Source: an uncultured Eubacteriales bacterium (lineage in GTDB: Bacteria; Bacillota; Clostridia; Oscillospirales; Oscillospiraceae). Taken from it: DNA of 10,125 bases. This document shows, in pieces, positions 1-6,772 of the stretch. Each line of letters begins with the position of its first letter. The stretch's first letter is position 1. The position numbers and the translations under genes are program-made. The DNA is taken from the NCBI GenBank assembly GCA_900555735.1, contig USMI01000056.1, positions 1 to 10,125 of the forward strand, in the 5' to 3' direction. The notes under the pieces were generated by a model that did not search any database, had not been told where the DNA came from, and was given only the letters and a program-made list of their open reading frames with translations.

Positions 1-52
1 CGTTCGGTTCGCATCCGAGAGGTCGAGGGTTCGAATCCCTTCAGGTCCACCA
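1..52 (+). tRNA. tRNA-Ala(CGC), 3' part (5' end outside window)
   Basis: This is the 3' half of a tRNA that reads GCG alanine codons. The anticodon stem (3-7 with 15-19) closes a 7-base loop at 8-14 whose middle three bases, 10-12, are CGC. A 5-base variable loop follows, then a T-arm (stem 25-29 with 37-41, loop TTCGAAT), the acceptor strand 42-48, discriminator A49 and an encoded CCA at 50-52. Position 70 of the acceptor strand (base 46) is T, which fits the G3:U70 wobble that identifies tRNA-Ala. The D-arm and 5' acceptor strand lie before the window, so that pairing cannot be checked. Confidence 0.88.
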
Positions 53-94
53 AAAGAAAAGCACCACCGACAGGTGGTGCTTTTCTTTTGGTGG
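47..94 (+). terminator. Rho-independent terminator of the tRNA
   Basis: A perfect 22-bp inverted repeat (47-68 with 73-94) has a 4-base GACA loop. The lower right arm is T-rich (TTTTCTTTT, 81-89) behind the GC-rich upper stem. The left arm includes the last six bases of the tRNA, CCACCA, so the terminator and the mature 3' end overlap. A full-length hairpin would therefore compete with 3' end processing. Confidence 0.85.
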
Positions 95-115
95 CTTTAA
101 CAGGGCATGAGAGGA

Positions 116-134
116 GAATCCTTTCAGGTCCACC
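116..134 (+). repeat. Second copy of the tRNA-Ala 3' end
   Basis: Bases 116-134 repeat bases 33-51 (T-loop to the CC of CCA) with one mismatch in 19 (39 C versus 122 T), 83 bp downstream. No D-arm or anticodon arm precedes the copy, so it is not a tRNA gene. It could be a leftover attachment-site half from an element that used the tRNA 3' end, or the tail of a deleted tandem tRNA copy. Confidence 0.7.
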
Positions 135-165
135 GAGATTCTGATAGAATCGCGGTGGACTTTTT
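128..165 (+). terminator. Terminator built on the duplicated tRNA tail
   Basis: A 15-bp stem (128-142 with 146-160, one A/G mismatch at 136/152) with a 3-base loop is followed by TTTTT at 161-165. Its left arm begins inside the duplicated tRNA tail, as the left arm of the upstream terminator begins inside the real tRNA tail. Confidence 0.8.
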
Positions 166-175
166 GCGCGATTAC

Positions 176-205
176 TTGCGGAATGCATGATTATCATGGT
201 ATAGT
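176..205 (+). promoter_or_regulatory. Candidate sigma-A promoter of the acetyltransferase
   Basis: TTGCGG (176-181) and TATAGT (200-205) are separated by 18 bp, between the terminator at 165 and the start codon at 247. The -35 is a weak match. Transcription would start near 212 and leave a leader of about 35 nt. Confidence 0.5.
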
Positions 206-246
206 GTATAAACAGATCGGAAGGCGTATAGGGGGGAGACGATAAC

Positions 247-738
247 ATGGAGAACGAGCAGATGTTTGTTGAGGCGACTGAGAAAGATGCGCTGTCCATT
301 ATTGACCTGCGGCATAGAATTTGGGACACCACATACAGAGGGATCTATCCCGATAAAATGATCGATGACTTTGATTGGGCTTGGCATAAGGAGAAAGAGT
401 TGTTCAGGATAAATGATCCGGCGTATTCCGTGTATCTGATCCGAAAAGACGCTCAGGATATCGGCTATCTGACGATGCTGCAAGCTGACGTGGTTATTTT
501 GCAATCCCTATATATTATTTCCGCGTATCAAAGGCAGGGGATCGGCCGAACAGCCTTTGACTTTATCAAAGCGCATTGCAGGGAGCACGGTGCGGAGTCA
601 TTCATCTGTCACTGTGTTCCGGAGAATTTGAATGCCCGGGCGTTCTATGAGAGAATGGGCGGCAGAGTGATCGGTGCGGACTTGGCAAACGAAGAACCGT
701 GGCAGAACTCAGTCACCTATCGATTTGACCTGATATAA
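247..738 (+). CDS. GNAT-family N-acetyltransferase
   Basis: This 163-aa protein has the size of a single GNAT domain. Such enzymes move the acetyl group of acetyl-CoA to an amine; the substrate here cannot be read from the sequence. The acetyl-CoA-binding motif A is visible as SLYIISAYQRQGIG (residues 87-100), with the Q-R-Q-G-I-G pyrophosphate loop at 95-100. A motif-B-like stretch, NLNARAFYERMGG (127-139), follows, where N129 and Y134 sit in the positions usual for the family. The start has a strong purine-rich site (GGGGGGAG, 231-238). The gene looks AT-richer than its neighbours and lies between a tRNA-tail duplication and the cobalamin leader. No clear terminator follows. It appears transcriptionally independent of the downstream operon, which has its own promoter at 797. 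Confidence 0.88.
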   Translation: MENEQMFVEATEKDALSIIDLRHRIWDTTYRGIYPDKMIDDFDWAWHKEKELFRINDPAYSVYLIRKDAQDIGYLTMLQADVVILQSLYIISAYQRQGIGRTAFDFIKAHCREHGAESFICHCVPENLNARAFYERMGGRVIGADLANEEPWQNSVTYRFDLI

Positions 739-796
739 GCACCTCCGAGCACTTGACGCCGCGCCGCTCCTCGCCGGACAAATTTGGGCGCAGCTA

Positions 797-826
797 TTGA
801 CAAACTCACAGGGGCTGCGCTATACT
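797..826 (+). promoter_or_regulatory. Strong sigma-A promoter of the riboswitch/transcobalamin-like operon
   Basis: TTGACA (797-802, perfect -35) and TATACT (821-826, one mismatch from TATAAT) have an 18-bp spacer. The expected start is near 833, just before the first leader hairpin. Of the promoters in this window, this one and that at 9462 are closest to consensus. Confidence 0.8.
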
Positions 827-834
827 GAATGACA

Positions 835-895
835 GTCAGCGTCCCGCAGGAAGGCAAAGCGGATGCTGACAGAACAATTGAATCTTGAGTTCTGT
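835..895 (+). other. Two 5' leader hairpins ahead of the aptamer
   Basis: Hairpin A pairs 835-844 with 861-870, plus 846-847 with 859-860, leaving one bulged C. Hairpin B pairs ACAGAAC (869-875) with GTTCTGT (889-895). Bases 887-892 (GAGTTC) can instead pair with GAACTT at 1124-1129, just after the aptamer. Hairpin B and that long-range helix exclude each other. The hairpins are read directly; a switching role is inference. Confidence 0.55.
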
Positions 896-896
896 G

Positions 897-1125
897 AAGT
901 CGTGTGGCTGTTCACCGTAAAGACCGGTTCCGGTCAGGTGGCAGTTTTGAAAGAATTGGGGTAAGACCCTCTGCGGACGGCACTGTGAACGCAAGGAAAT
1001 GACCAAAGCGGTGGCGACACCGTGTGGCGAACAGCAGCCATTGGAGCGTAAGCTCTGAGAAGGTAGGTCATGTACGAGAGGCGGCAGCCTCGTGGCGTTA
1101 GGGCAGGAGAATTGCACGGATGAGA
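897..1125 (+). promoter_or_regulatory. Cobalamin riboswitch aptamer (divergent)
   Basis: An RNA domain that binds a cobalamin and, in most relatives, lowers expression of B12 uptake or synthesis genes. Blocks resembling the conserved core of that family occur in the right order. They are GGGGTAAGACCC (958-969), GCGGACGGCACTGTGA (973-988), GCCATTG (1037-1043, family GCCACTG), GAGAAGG (1057-1063, family GGGAAGG) and a B12-box-like GGCAGGAGAATTGC (1102-1115, family CAGGAGACCTGCC). Supporting helices are CGTGT 901-905 with GCACG 1114-1118 (closing stem), ATGACC 999-1004 with GGTCAT 1066-1071, GAGC-GTAA-GCTC (1044-1055), GAGGC-GGCA-GCCTC (1078-1091) and an inserted CGGTG-GCGA-CACCG (1009-1022). 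Several invariant positions differ, so it is divergent or a variant. Its position, between a strong promoter and a terminator upstream of transcobalamin-like genes, independently supports the call. Confidence 0.74.
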
Positions 1126-1171
1126 ACTTGTACACAGCGGCGCTTCTTCGTTGTGACGAGGGTAAAGGTGC

Positions 1172-1214
1172 GCGCTGGCGTTTCCCATTGGGAAGCGGCC
1201 GGTGCTTTTCTTTT
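1172..1214 (+). terminator. Leader terminator 1 (likely riboswitch expression platform)
   Basis: Stem 1172-1179 with 1198-1205 continues, after a small internal loop, as TTCCC/GGGAA (1182-1186 with 1190-1194). It is followed by TTTTCTTTT (1206-1214). A smaller hairpin, CACAGCG (1133-1139) with CGTTGTG (1149-1155), sits between it and the aptamer and could take part in switching. As the first terminator after the aptamer it is the natural off-switch. Confidence 0.72.
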
Positions 1215-1224
1215 CACGTACAGC

Positions 1225-1260
1225 CGCTGGTTTTCCCGAAAGGGAGGGCCGGCGTTTTTT
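1225..1260 (+). terminator. Leader terminator 2
   Basis: A continuous 13-bp stem (1225-1237 with 1242-1254, several G-U pairs) is closed by a GAAA tetraloop and followed by six T (1255-1260). It shares the TTTCCC/GGGAG upper stem with the hairpins on either side. Confidence 0.8.
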
Positions 1261-1268
1261 ACCACTGA

Positions 1269-1311
1269 CGCCGCGGGCTTTCCCACACCGGGAGGGTCGG
1301 CGGCGTTTTTT
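1269..1311 (+). terminator. Leader terminator 3
   Basis: A 16-bp stem (1269-1284 with 1290-1305, one G/G mismatch at 1275/1299) has a 5-base loop and six T (1306-1311). It is the most GC-rich of the three. Polymerase must pass this hairpin too before reaching the start codon at 1475. Confidence 0.82.
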
Positions 1312-1339
1312 GTCGGAAGCGTATTCCCGCAAGCCGGAT

Positions 1340-1399
1340 GCGGCATTTAGCCGCCGTCTTTTCCATAACGGCGGGAGAGATTTGCCGGTCTCTCCCGCC
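1340..1399 (+). other. Mutually exclusive hairpins just upstream of the start
   Basis: Three stems compete here: GCGGC 1340-1344 with GCCGC 1350-1354; CCGCCGT 1351-1357 with ACGGCGG 1368-1374; and a perfect 11-bp stem, 1370-1380 with 1389-1399. The first and second share bases, as do the second and third. No T run follows the last stem, so it is not an intrinsic terminator. An attenuation or mRNA-stability role is possible but unproven. The rest of 1312-1474 shows no convincing promoter, only the AGGAGG ribosome site at 1459-1464. Confidence 0.55.
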
Positions 1400-1474
1400 A
1401 ACCTCAATGATCCGCCGGAAACGGCATCATATACATGGGATTCCTGAGAAATATATATAGGAGGAAAATCACAG

Positions 1475-4400
1475 ATGAAGAAACGCATAGCTTCTCTGCT
1501 GATGGCACTGGTGATGGTGTTCAGCCTGATCCCCACCACCGTGTTCGCGGCAGGGCACGATGACCAGGTACGTGTCATCGTGGAGAACACCACCTTCCCC
1601 AAGGCCAAGGGCGCCGCGTGGGAGGGAACGCTGGTAGACCAATGGGTCGATCTCGACTCGGAGTCCACCATGATGTCCTGCATTGTTGCCGCGCTGGGTA
1701 CTTATTCCCAGACCGGCGCCGACAGCGGGTTCATCACAGAGATCAACGGACTCAAAAACGATCCGGCGGCCGGCGAAATGTCTGGCTGGATGGGCACGCT
1801 GAACGACTGGTTCACCAACGAAGGCTTCGCCAGCTTCACCGTTGCCAACGGCAAGCTGACCGCCGGTGACGAGATCCGCGTCATGTATAGCTGCACGGCG
1901 GATGATCTCGGCGGCACTTGGGACAATCAGGACAAGACAGTGAAGGAACTGACCGTCAGCGCCGGTACACTGGCTCCTGCTTTTGACAAGGATACCCACA
2001 ACTATACCCTGACGATCGACAAGAATACCACCTCCGTGGTAGTGACGCCGACCGCCTCCAACAAGAACTATCAGGTGCGCACCAGCGTGGGCAGCACCGA
2101 ATATAAGCGCAATGCTGAGATCCCTGTCTCCGACGGCACTGTGATCACCGTGAAATGCGGCGATCCCAGCTGGCCCAGCATGAACACCAACACCGGTGCG
2201 GCTGAGGTCTATACCGTCACCGTGAAGCAGGAAGGCGGCACGCCTGCCGTGACCACCGCCAATGTTACCATCCGTTCTCAGGCGGCCGGTGCCTATCTCC
2301 ACGGCATCACCACCATGAGCGTCTCCTCTGACGCCGCGGAAAAGTACGGCTTCAAGGATGAGGTGGACGGCGTTTCCGCGCTGGACGCGCTGGTGGAGGC
2401 CCATAAGCTGGTCTTCGATGACTTCACCGCCGCCACTGCGAAGGACTATCTGGTCGTGAACAGCGCCGGCTGGATCAGCACCATCTTCGGTGTTACCACC
2501 TATGCCTGCGGCTTCTATGTCAACGAGGGCTATCCCAATGACGGCACGCCTGCCTCTTCTGGCGGCGGCTACAACGGCACCTTCGTCACGAACACCGAGC
2601 TGCACGACGGCGATGTCGTGGACTTCTACATCCTGAGCGACGACGAGACTTATTCCGATTATTACACCTGGGTCGACGCACCCGCCAAGGTAACCGAGGG
2701 TCAGGAGATCACCGTTACCGTCAAGGGCTTCAACGCCATGAGCGGCTATCGCTACAAGACTCCCGCTGAGCTGAAGGCTGCTGCCAAGGCGGTGGAGGGC
2801 CTCCAGCTGGGCTGGGTGGATCCGGAGAGCGGCGCATTTACGGCCATTGAAAACGCCATTACCGACGAAAACGGTAAGGCCACCATCGCGGTAAACAGCA
2901 GCGCCACCGGCTATCTGGCGGCCGCCAGCAACGAGGACGAAGAAGTCTACGCCCTGATAAACCCCACGGCGAAGATCGAGATCGCCAGCAGCCAGAGCGT
3001 CGTCTTCAAGGGGCTGCACAGCGCACAGCTGGCATCTCTGAAGGTCTACACCTACACCAACGGCGTCAAGGGCAAGGCCAACCTTCTGGAAGGCATCGCC
3101 ACCGAGGCCGACGGCTATAAGATGATGTATACCACCAAGCTGCCCGTTGGCGACTATCTGGTAGAGGGCTACGACGCCAACAATGATTTCAACGGCTCTC
3201 TGGTCCTGACGGTCAAGGAGGGCGAGAATACCTTTGCCCTGCAGCGCGTTTATCAGATCAATGCCAGCAACTCCGGCTGGGTCAAGGACACCGATTATAA
3301 GATCGACCTGAAGGTGACCGGCCCCGACGGCACCGACTTGAAGGCGACCCTCGGCACCGCCACCAGCAGCAAGGGACAAACTTGGGAAAAGACCTATCCC
3401 AGCTGCATCTTCCAGGAGAGCGGCACCATCGAAGTTGTTCTGACCCCCATCGGCGACAAGGCGGAGGACTATCTGCCCCTGACGCTCAGCAAGAACAGCA
3501 CGGACACCGCCCCTGGTAAGGGTGCGCTGAGCATGTCCGGCTCCATCCCCCAGAAGCTGGGTGTGACGGTGGTCGCGCCTGCCGGTTCCACCGTGCAGAT
3601 CGGTACGCTTAGCAAGTATTACCTCTATACCTTTACGGATGCCGAAAAGGAGACCGTGAAGGGTGATACGGTAGAGGCCTATTTCTGCATCCCCTCCTCC
3701 GCTAGCGGCAGCCGCTTCCTGCGGGTCCAGAATCCCGACGGCGTGACCTACTGGACTTATGTAACGTCCTTTACAAATAATCAGACTATTACCATTACCC
3801 GCAACGATCTTCACATGGATGACGAGATCAGCAAGGATACGGTGTACCGCTTCAATAAGAACGTGTATGACCGTGCGGACATCTATCTGAACATCAACGC
3901 GCAGGGCTACATGGATATGTCCGTGGGCCAGACATTTGAGCTGAATTCCTTCCGCAACTGGCAGGCCATTGAAGGCTTTATGAACGCCAAGATCGCACTG
4001 CCCGACATGCATTATCAGGTGGTGAATTTCGACGGCAGCGCCAGTGACGTCGTTACCATCACCCCCGACGAGCACAACAGCTCCGTGGCCGTGATGAAGG
4101 CCAACAAGGCCGGTACGGCCGTCGTTCTGGTGACCTACGATGCCATGACCCACATGCAGGGCCAGACCAGCAATAAGGAAAATCATGTGTTCTCCGCCAT
4201 CTGGCCGGAGTTCACCGGTGTGTTCGTGGTCTCCGTCGGCGCGGACGGCTCCGCCATCCAGACCAATATGACGGTGGATCGTGTGACCAGCGAAGCGACC
4301 GCGCTGGACGCCGAGCATGACATCCTGTTCTATTTGGGCAGCGAGGGCGCCAGCTACTCCTTCACGCCGGAAGCCGGCACCACCGTTACCGTGGCCCGCT

Positions 4401-6748
4401 CCACCGTGGGCAGCACCATGACCTTCAAGGGCTTTACCTCCAATGGCGTCTCCGTGGCCGCCAACGGTGAGGTCACTGTTTCCGGCCTGACCACCGGCCG
4501 CCACATCATCCGTGTGGAGAAGGACGGCCTTGCCGCCTATCAGGTGGTCACCGCCCGCGGCGTCAGCTATGTGATGAAGGATGCCGACGGCAACGAGCTG
4601 GCAGCCAATGCCGAGCTGAAGCCCGGCGATAAGGTACAGCTTCAGTTCAGCGATCTGGTCAACCCTGCTGAGAAGCTGTCCGGCGCGTACAACTTCAACG
4701 CCTCCCTGTATTATCGGGATGCAGACGGTACGGAATTCCGTTCCAAGCCCGGCAGCAATTTCGGCGTGTATGACTTCAGCGGCAACCCCGTCCGCCAGCT
4801 GATCGAGATCACCGTCCCCGCTGACGCGGAGGGCTATACCTACACCCTGAACGGCGCCATCAAGATGGGCGGCTTCAGCAACACCACCATCGGCGGCCAC
4901 CGCGGTATCCGCTATGAGATCGGCATGGATCCCGGCTTCAACGCACCCAAGGCCAATATGGTCATTGCTCAGCTGCCTGAGCTGACCCTGAAGCTGGAGG
5001 GCTGGGCCGTCAACGACGCACAGACCAAGATCGACGCCATCGGCGATGTGACGCTGGATTCCGGCGCAGCCATCGATGCGGCCCGTGAAGCTTACGATTC
5101 CCTCAGTGAGACCCAGAAGGAGCAGGTCAACAACTATGACAAGCTGACTGCCGCCGAGGCCGAGCTGGCCCGCCAGCAGAAGGAGGCTGTCGAGGCCGTT
5201 GAGAAGCTGATCGATGCCATCGGCGACGATGTCACTCTCCTCTCCGAGAGCGCCATCAAGGCAGCCCGTGAGGCTTACGACTCGCTGAGAAGCGACCTGC
5301 AGCCCGATGTCAGCAACTATGATAAGCTGACCGCCGCCGAAGCCAAACTGGCGGCACTGGATCTGGAGAACATTTATAAGACCACCGGCGACTATCTGGT
5401 CAAGACCGGTACCCCCAAGGCCGGCAGCATCGGCGGCGAGTGGAAGGCGCTGGGTCTGGCCCGCAGCGGCCGCGATGTGCCCAGTGTGGACGACTACTAC
5501 GCCTCCGTGGTGGAATACGTCAAGAAGTATGCCGACGCGCAGGAGCATCTGGATGGCAAGCCCACCGAGAGCGCCCGCATCATTCTGGCACTGACCGCTA
5601 TCGGCAAGGACGTCACCAGCGTGGGCGGCCACGATCTGCTGAAGGGCCTCAACAGCATGGATTACATCAAGAGCCAGAGCGTCAACGGCCCCGTCTGGAC
5701 GCTGCTGGCACTGGACAGCTACGACTACGCCACCTCCGGCGATGTGACCCGCGATAAGCTGGTGGAGGCCATTCTGGCCACGCAGCTTCCCGACGGCAGC
5801 TGGCCTGTGATGAAGTCCAAGAAGATTGCCGACATCGACATGACCGCCATGGCCATTCAGGCGCTGGCACCCTATTACAGCAAGAACGAGGCGGTCAAGG
5901 CCGCCGTGGATAAGGCGCTGACCTTCCTGTCCGGCGCGCAGGCGCAGGATGGCGGCTTCGCCGAGAACGTGGGCGGCACCAAGAGCAGCGAGTCTGCCGC
6001 GCAGGTGCTGGTAGCGCTGTGCGCCATGAAGATCGACCCGATGGCCGACAGCCGCTTCATCAAGAACAACCACACCGTGCTGGACGCCCTGTGCGTCTAC
6101 TATGTGACCGGCGGCGGCTTCAAGCATGAGGCCACCGGCGACCTCAACGGCATGGCCACCGAGCAGGGCTACTACGCTCTGGCCGCCTACTACCGCATGA
6201 AGGCAAACCAGTCCTTCCTGTATGACATGGGTGATGTGAAGGTCATCTGCGCCGAGGGCAACCACCGCGGCAGCTGGACTGTGGTCAAGGCACCTACCTG
6301 CACCGAGAGCGGTACCGAGAAGCGCGTCTGCTCCGCCTGCGGCACCGAGGAGACCCGTACCGTCAAGGCGCTGGGCCACACCTTCGGCGAGTGGACGGTC
6401 ACCAAGAAGGCCACCTGCACCGAGGCCGGCAGCCAGAAGCGTGTCTGCTCCGTCTGCCAGACCGAGGAGACCCAGACCATCAAGGCGCTGGGCCATAAGT
6501 TCGGCGGCTGGACCATCACCAAGCCCGCCACCAGCACCTCCAGCGGTCTCCGGACCCGCAGCTGCTCCGTTTGCGGCGCGGTCGACACGCAGGTCATCCC
6601 TGTGCAGAGACCCAGCACGCCCGCCAGCGATGTGAAGAGCTCTCAGACCGCCGATAACAGCCAGATGACCCTGTGGATGAGCAGCGTTCTGCTGTCCGCC
6701 ACGGCACTGGTGGTGTTGGCACGGAAGAAAAAGAGCAGCGCCAAGTAA
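1475..6748 (+). CDS. Secreted, C-terminally anchored transcobalamin-like protein
   Basis: A 1757-aa surface protein, probably for corrinoid capture (inferred). Residues 1-26 form a signal peptide ending at VFAA. Residues 31-140 form a transcobalamin-like C-terminal domain (DUF4430) with the signature SGWMGTLNDWF (103-113) and GDEIRVMYS (131-139). Residues 155-252 resemble a cadherin-like beta sandwich, and 262-400 a second, more diverged DUF4430-like domain. Residues 405-1175 are mostly beta-rich and unassigned, with an Ig-like piece near 805-925. Two helical repeats (1186-1293) lead to an alpha/alpha-barrel domain (about 1298-1588) with LPDGSW (1438-1443) and AQDGGF (1490-1495), as in prenyltransferase-like barrels and the alpha domain of intrinsic factor. 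Three Cys-rich repeats follow (1598-1709), then a hydrophobic segment (1731-1749) and RKKK. The start is set by AGGAGG 10 nt upstream. The gene contains no TTA, CTA or TCA codons. It lies under the cobalamin leader and before a DUF4430 lipoprotein. Confidence 0.9.
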   Translation: MKKRIASLLMALVMVFSLIPTTVFAAGHDDQVRVIVENTTFPKAKGAAWEGTLVDQWVDLDSESTMMSCIVAALGTYSQTGADSGFITEINGLKNDPAAGEMSGWMGTLNDWFTNEGFASFTVANGKLTAGDEIRVMYSCTADDLGGTWDNQDKTVKELTVSAGTLAPAFDKDTHNYTLTIDKNTTSVVVTPTASNKNYQVRTSVGSTEYKRNAEIPVSDGTVITVKCGDPSWPSMNTNTGAAEVYTVTVKQEGGTPAVTTANVTIRSQAAGAYLHGITTMSVSSDAAEKYGFKDEVDGVSALDALVEAHKLVFDDFTAATAKDYLVVNSAGWISTIFGVTTYACGFYVNEGYPNDGTPASSGGGYNGTFVTNTELHDGDVVDFYILSDDETYSDYYTWVDAPAKVTEGQEITVTVKGFNAMSGYRYKTPAELKAAAKAVEGLQLGWVDPESGAFTAIENAITDENGKATIAVNSSATGYLAAASNEDEEVYALINPTAKIEIASSQSVVFKGLHSAQLASLKVYTYTNGVKGKANLLEGIATEADGYKMMYTTKLPVGDYLVEGYDANNDFNGSLVLTVKEGENTFALQRVYQINASNSGWVKDTDYKIDLKVTGPDGTDLKATLGTATSSKGQTWEKTYPSCIFQESGTIEVVLTPIGDKAEDYLPLTLSKNSTDTAPGKGALSMSGSIPQKLGVTVVAPAGSTVQIGTLSKYYLYTFTDAEKETVKGDTVEAYFCIPSSASGSRFLRVQNPDGVTYWTYVTSFTNNQTITITRNDLHMDDEISKDTVYRFNKNVYDRADIYLNINAQGYMDMSVGQTFELNSFRNWQAIEGFMNAKIALPDMHYQVVNFDGSASDVVTITPDEHNSSVAVMKANKAGTAVVLVTYDAMTHMQGQTSNKENHVFSAIWPEFTGVFVVSVGADGSAIQTNMTVDRVTSEATALDAEHDILFYLGSEGASYSFTPEAGTTVTVARSTVGSTMTFKGFTSNGVSVAANGEVTVSGLTTGRHIIRVEKDGLAAYQVVTARGVSYVMKDADGNELAANAELKPGDKVQLQFSDLVNPAEKLSGAYNFNASLYYRDADGTEFRSKPGSNFGVYDFSGNPVRQLIEITVPADAEGYTYTLNGAIKMGGFSNTTIGGHRGIRYEIGMDPGFNAPKANMVIAQLPELTLKLEGWAVNDAQTKIDAIGDVTLDSGAAIDAAREAYDSLSETQKEQVNNYDKLTAAEAELARQQKEAVEAVEKLIDAIGDDVTLLSESAIKAAREAYDSLRSDLQPDVSNYDKLTAAEAKLAALDLENIYKTTGDYLVKTGTPKAGSIGGEWKALGLARSGRDVPSVDDYYASVVEYVKKYADAQEHLDGKPTESARIILALTAIGKDVTSVGGHDLLKGLNSMDYIKSQSVNGPVWTLLALDSYDYATSGDVTRDKLVEAILATQLPDGSWPVMKSKKIADIDMTAMAIQALAPYYSKNEAVKAAVDKALTFLSGAQAQDGGFAENVGGTKSSESAAQVLVALCAMKIDPMADSRFIKNNHTVLDALCVYYVTGGGFKHEATGDLNGMATEQGYYALAAYYRMKANQSFLYDMGDVKVICAEGNHRGSWTVVKAPTCTESGTEKRVCSACGTEETRTVKALGHTFGEWTVTKKATCTEAGSQKRVCSVCQTEETQTIKALGHKFGGWTITKPATSTSSGLRTRSCSVCGAVDTQVIPVQRPSTPASDVKSSQTADNSQMTLWMSSVLLSATALVVLARKKKSSAK
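5030..5353 (+). repeat. Two helical spacer repeats inside the large surface protein
   Basis: Residues 1186-1232 and 1246-1293 repeat a module running from IDAIGD through AAREAYDSL to NYDKLTAAEA. DNA similarity between the copies is evident, for example at the NYDKLTAAEA segments. They are predicted helical and probably form a rigid stalk placing the C-terminal barrel away from the beta-rich part. Confidence 0.75.
6266..6601 (+). repeat. Three cysteine-rich repeats near the C-terminus
   Basis: Three copies of about 38 residues (1598-1709) share a W-T-V/I-x-K-x-A/P-T core and C-S-x-C, and the first two end in KALGH. Copies 1 and 2 have three cysteines each (1609, 1619, 1622 and 1648, 1658, 1661). 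Copy 3 keeps only the CxxC pair (1697, 1700) because its first cysteine is S1687. Similar repeats occur in other clostridial surface proteins; metal binding is possible but not shown. Confidence 0.8.
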
Positions 6749-6772
6749 GCTGCCGCAGCAACAATAAGACCC

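Noticed and set aside
833..1214. Alternative RNA identities: RNase P RNA, tmRNA, 6S RNA, group II intron, retron
   Set aside because: The RNase P P4 strands, tmRNA tRNA-like end, intron domain V and a reverse transcriptase are all absent, while cobalamin-core blocks occur in order.
1181..1245. TTTCCC...GGGAA motifs resembling the Noc-binding palindrome ATTTCCCGGGAAAT
   Set aside because: Spacing between the halves is wrong (extra ATT or GAAA), and the motifs are upper stems of terminators. No true Noc or parS site was seen in the window.
1120..1350. Short plus-strand ORF with an AGGAG-like site upstream
   Set aside because: The apparent ribosome site is the B12-box-like segment of the aptamer, and the ORF runs through three terminator hairpins. 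A leader peptide is not supported.
836..1683. Minus-strand ORFs across the leader (836-1135 and 934-1683)
   Set aside because: They cover the structured RNA and the signal-peptide region of the surface gene. No ribosome site or recognisable domain was seen.
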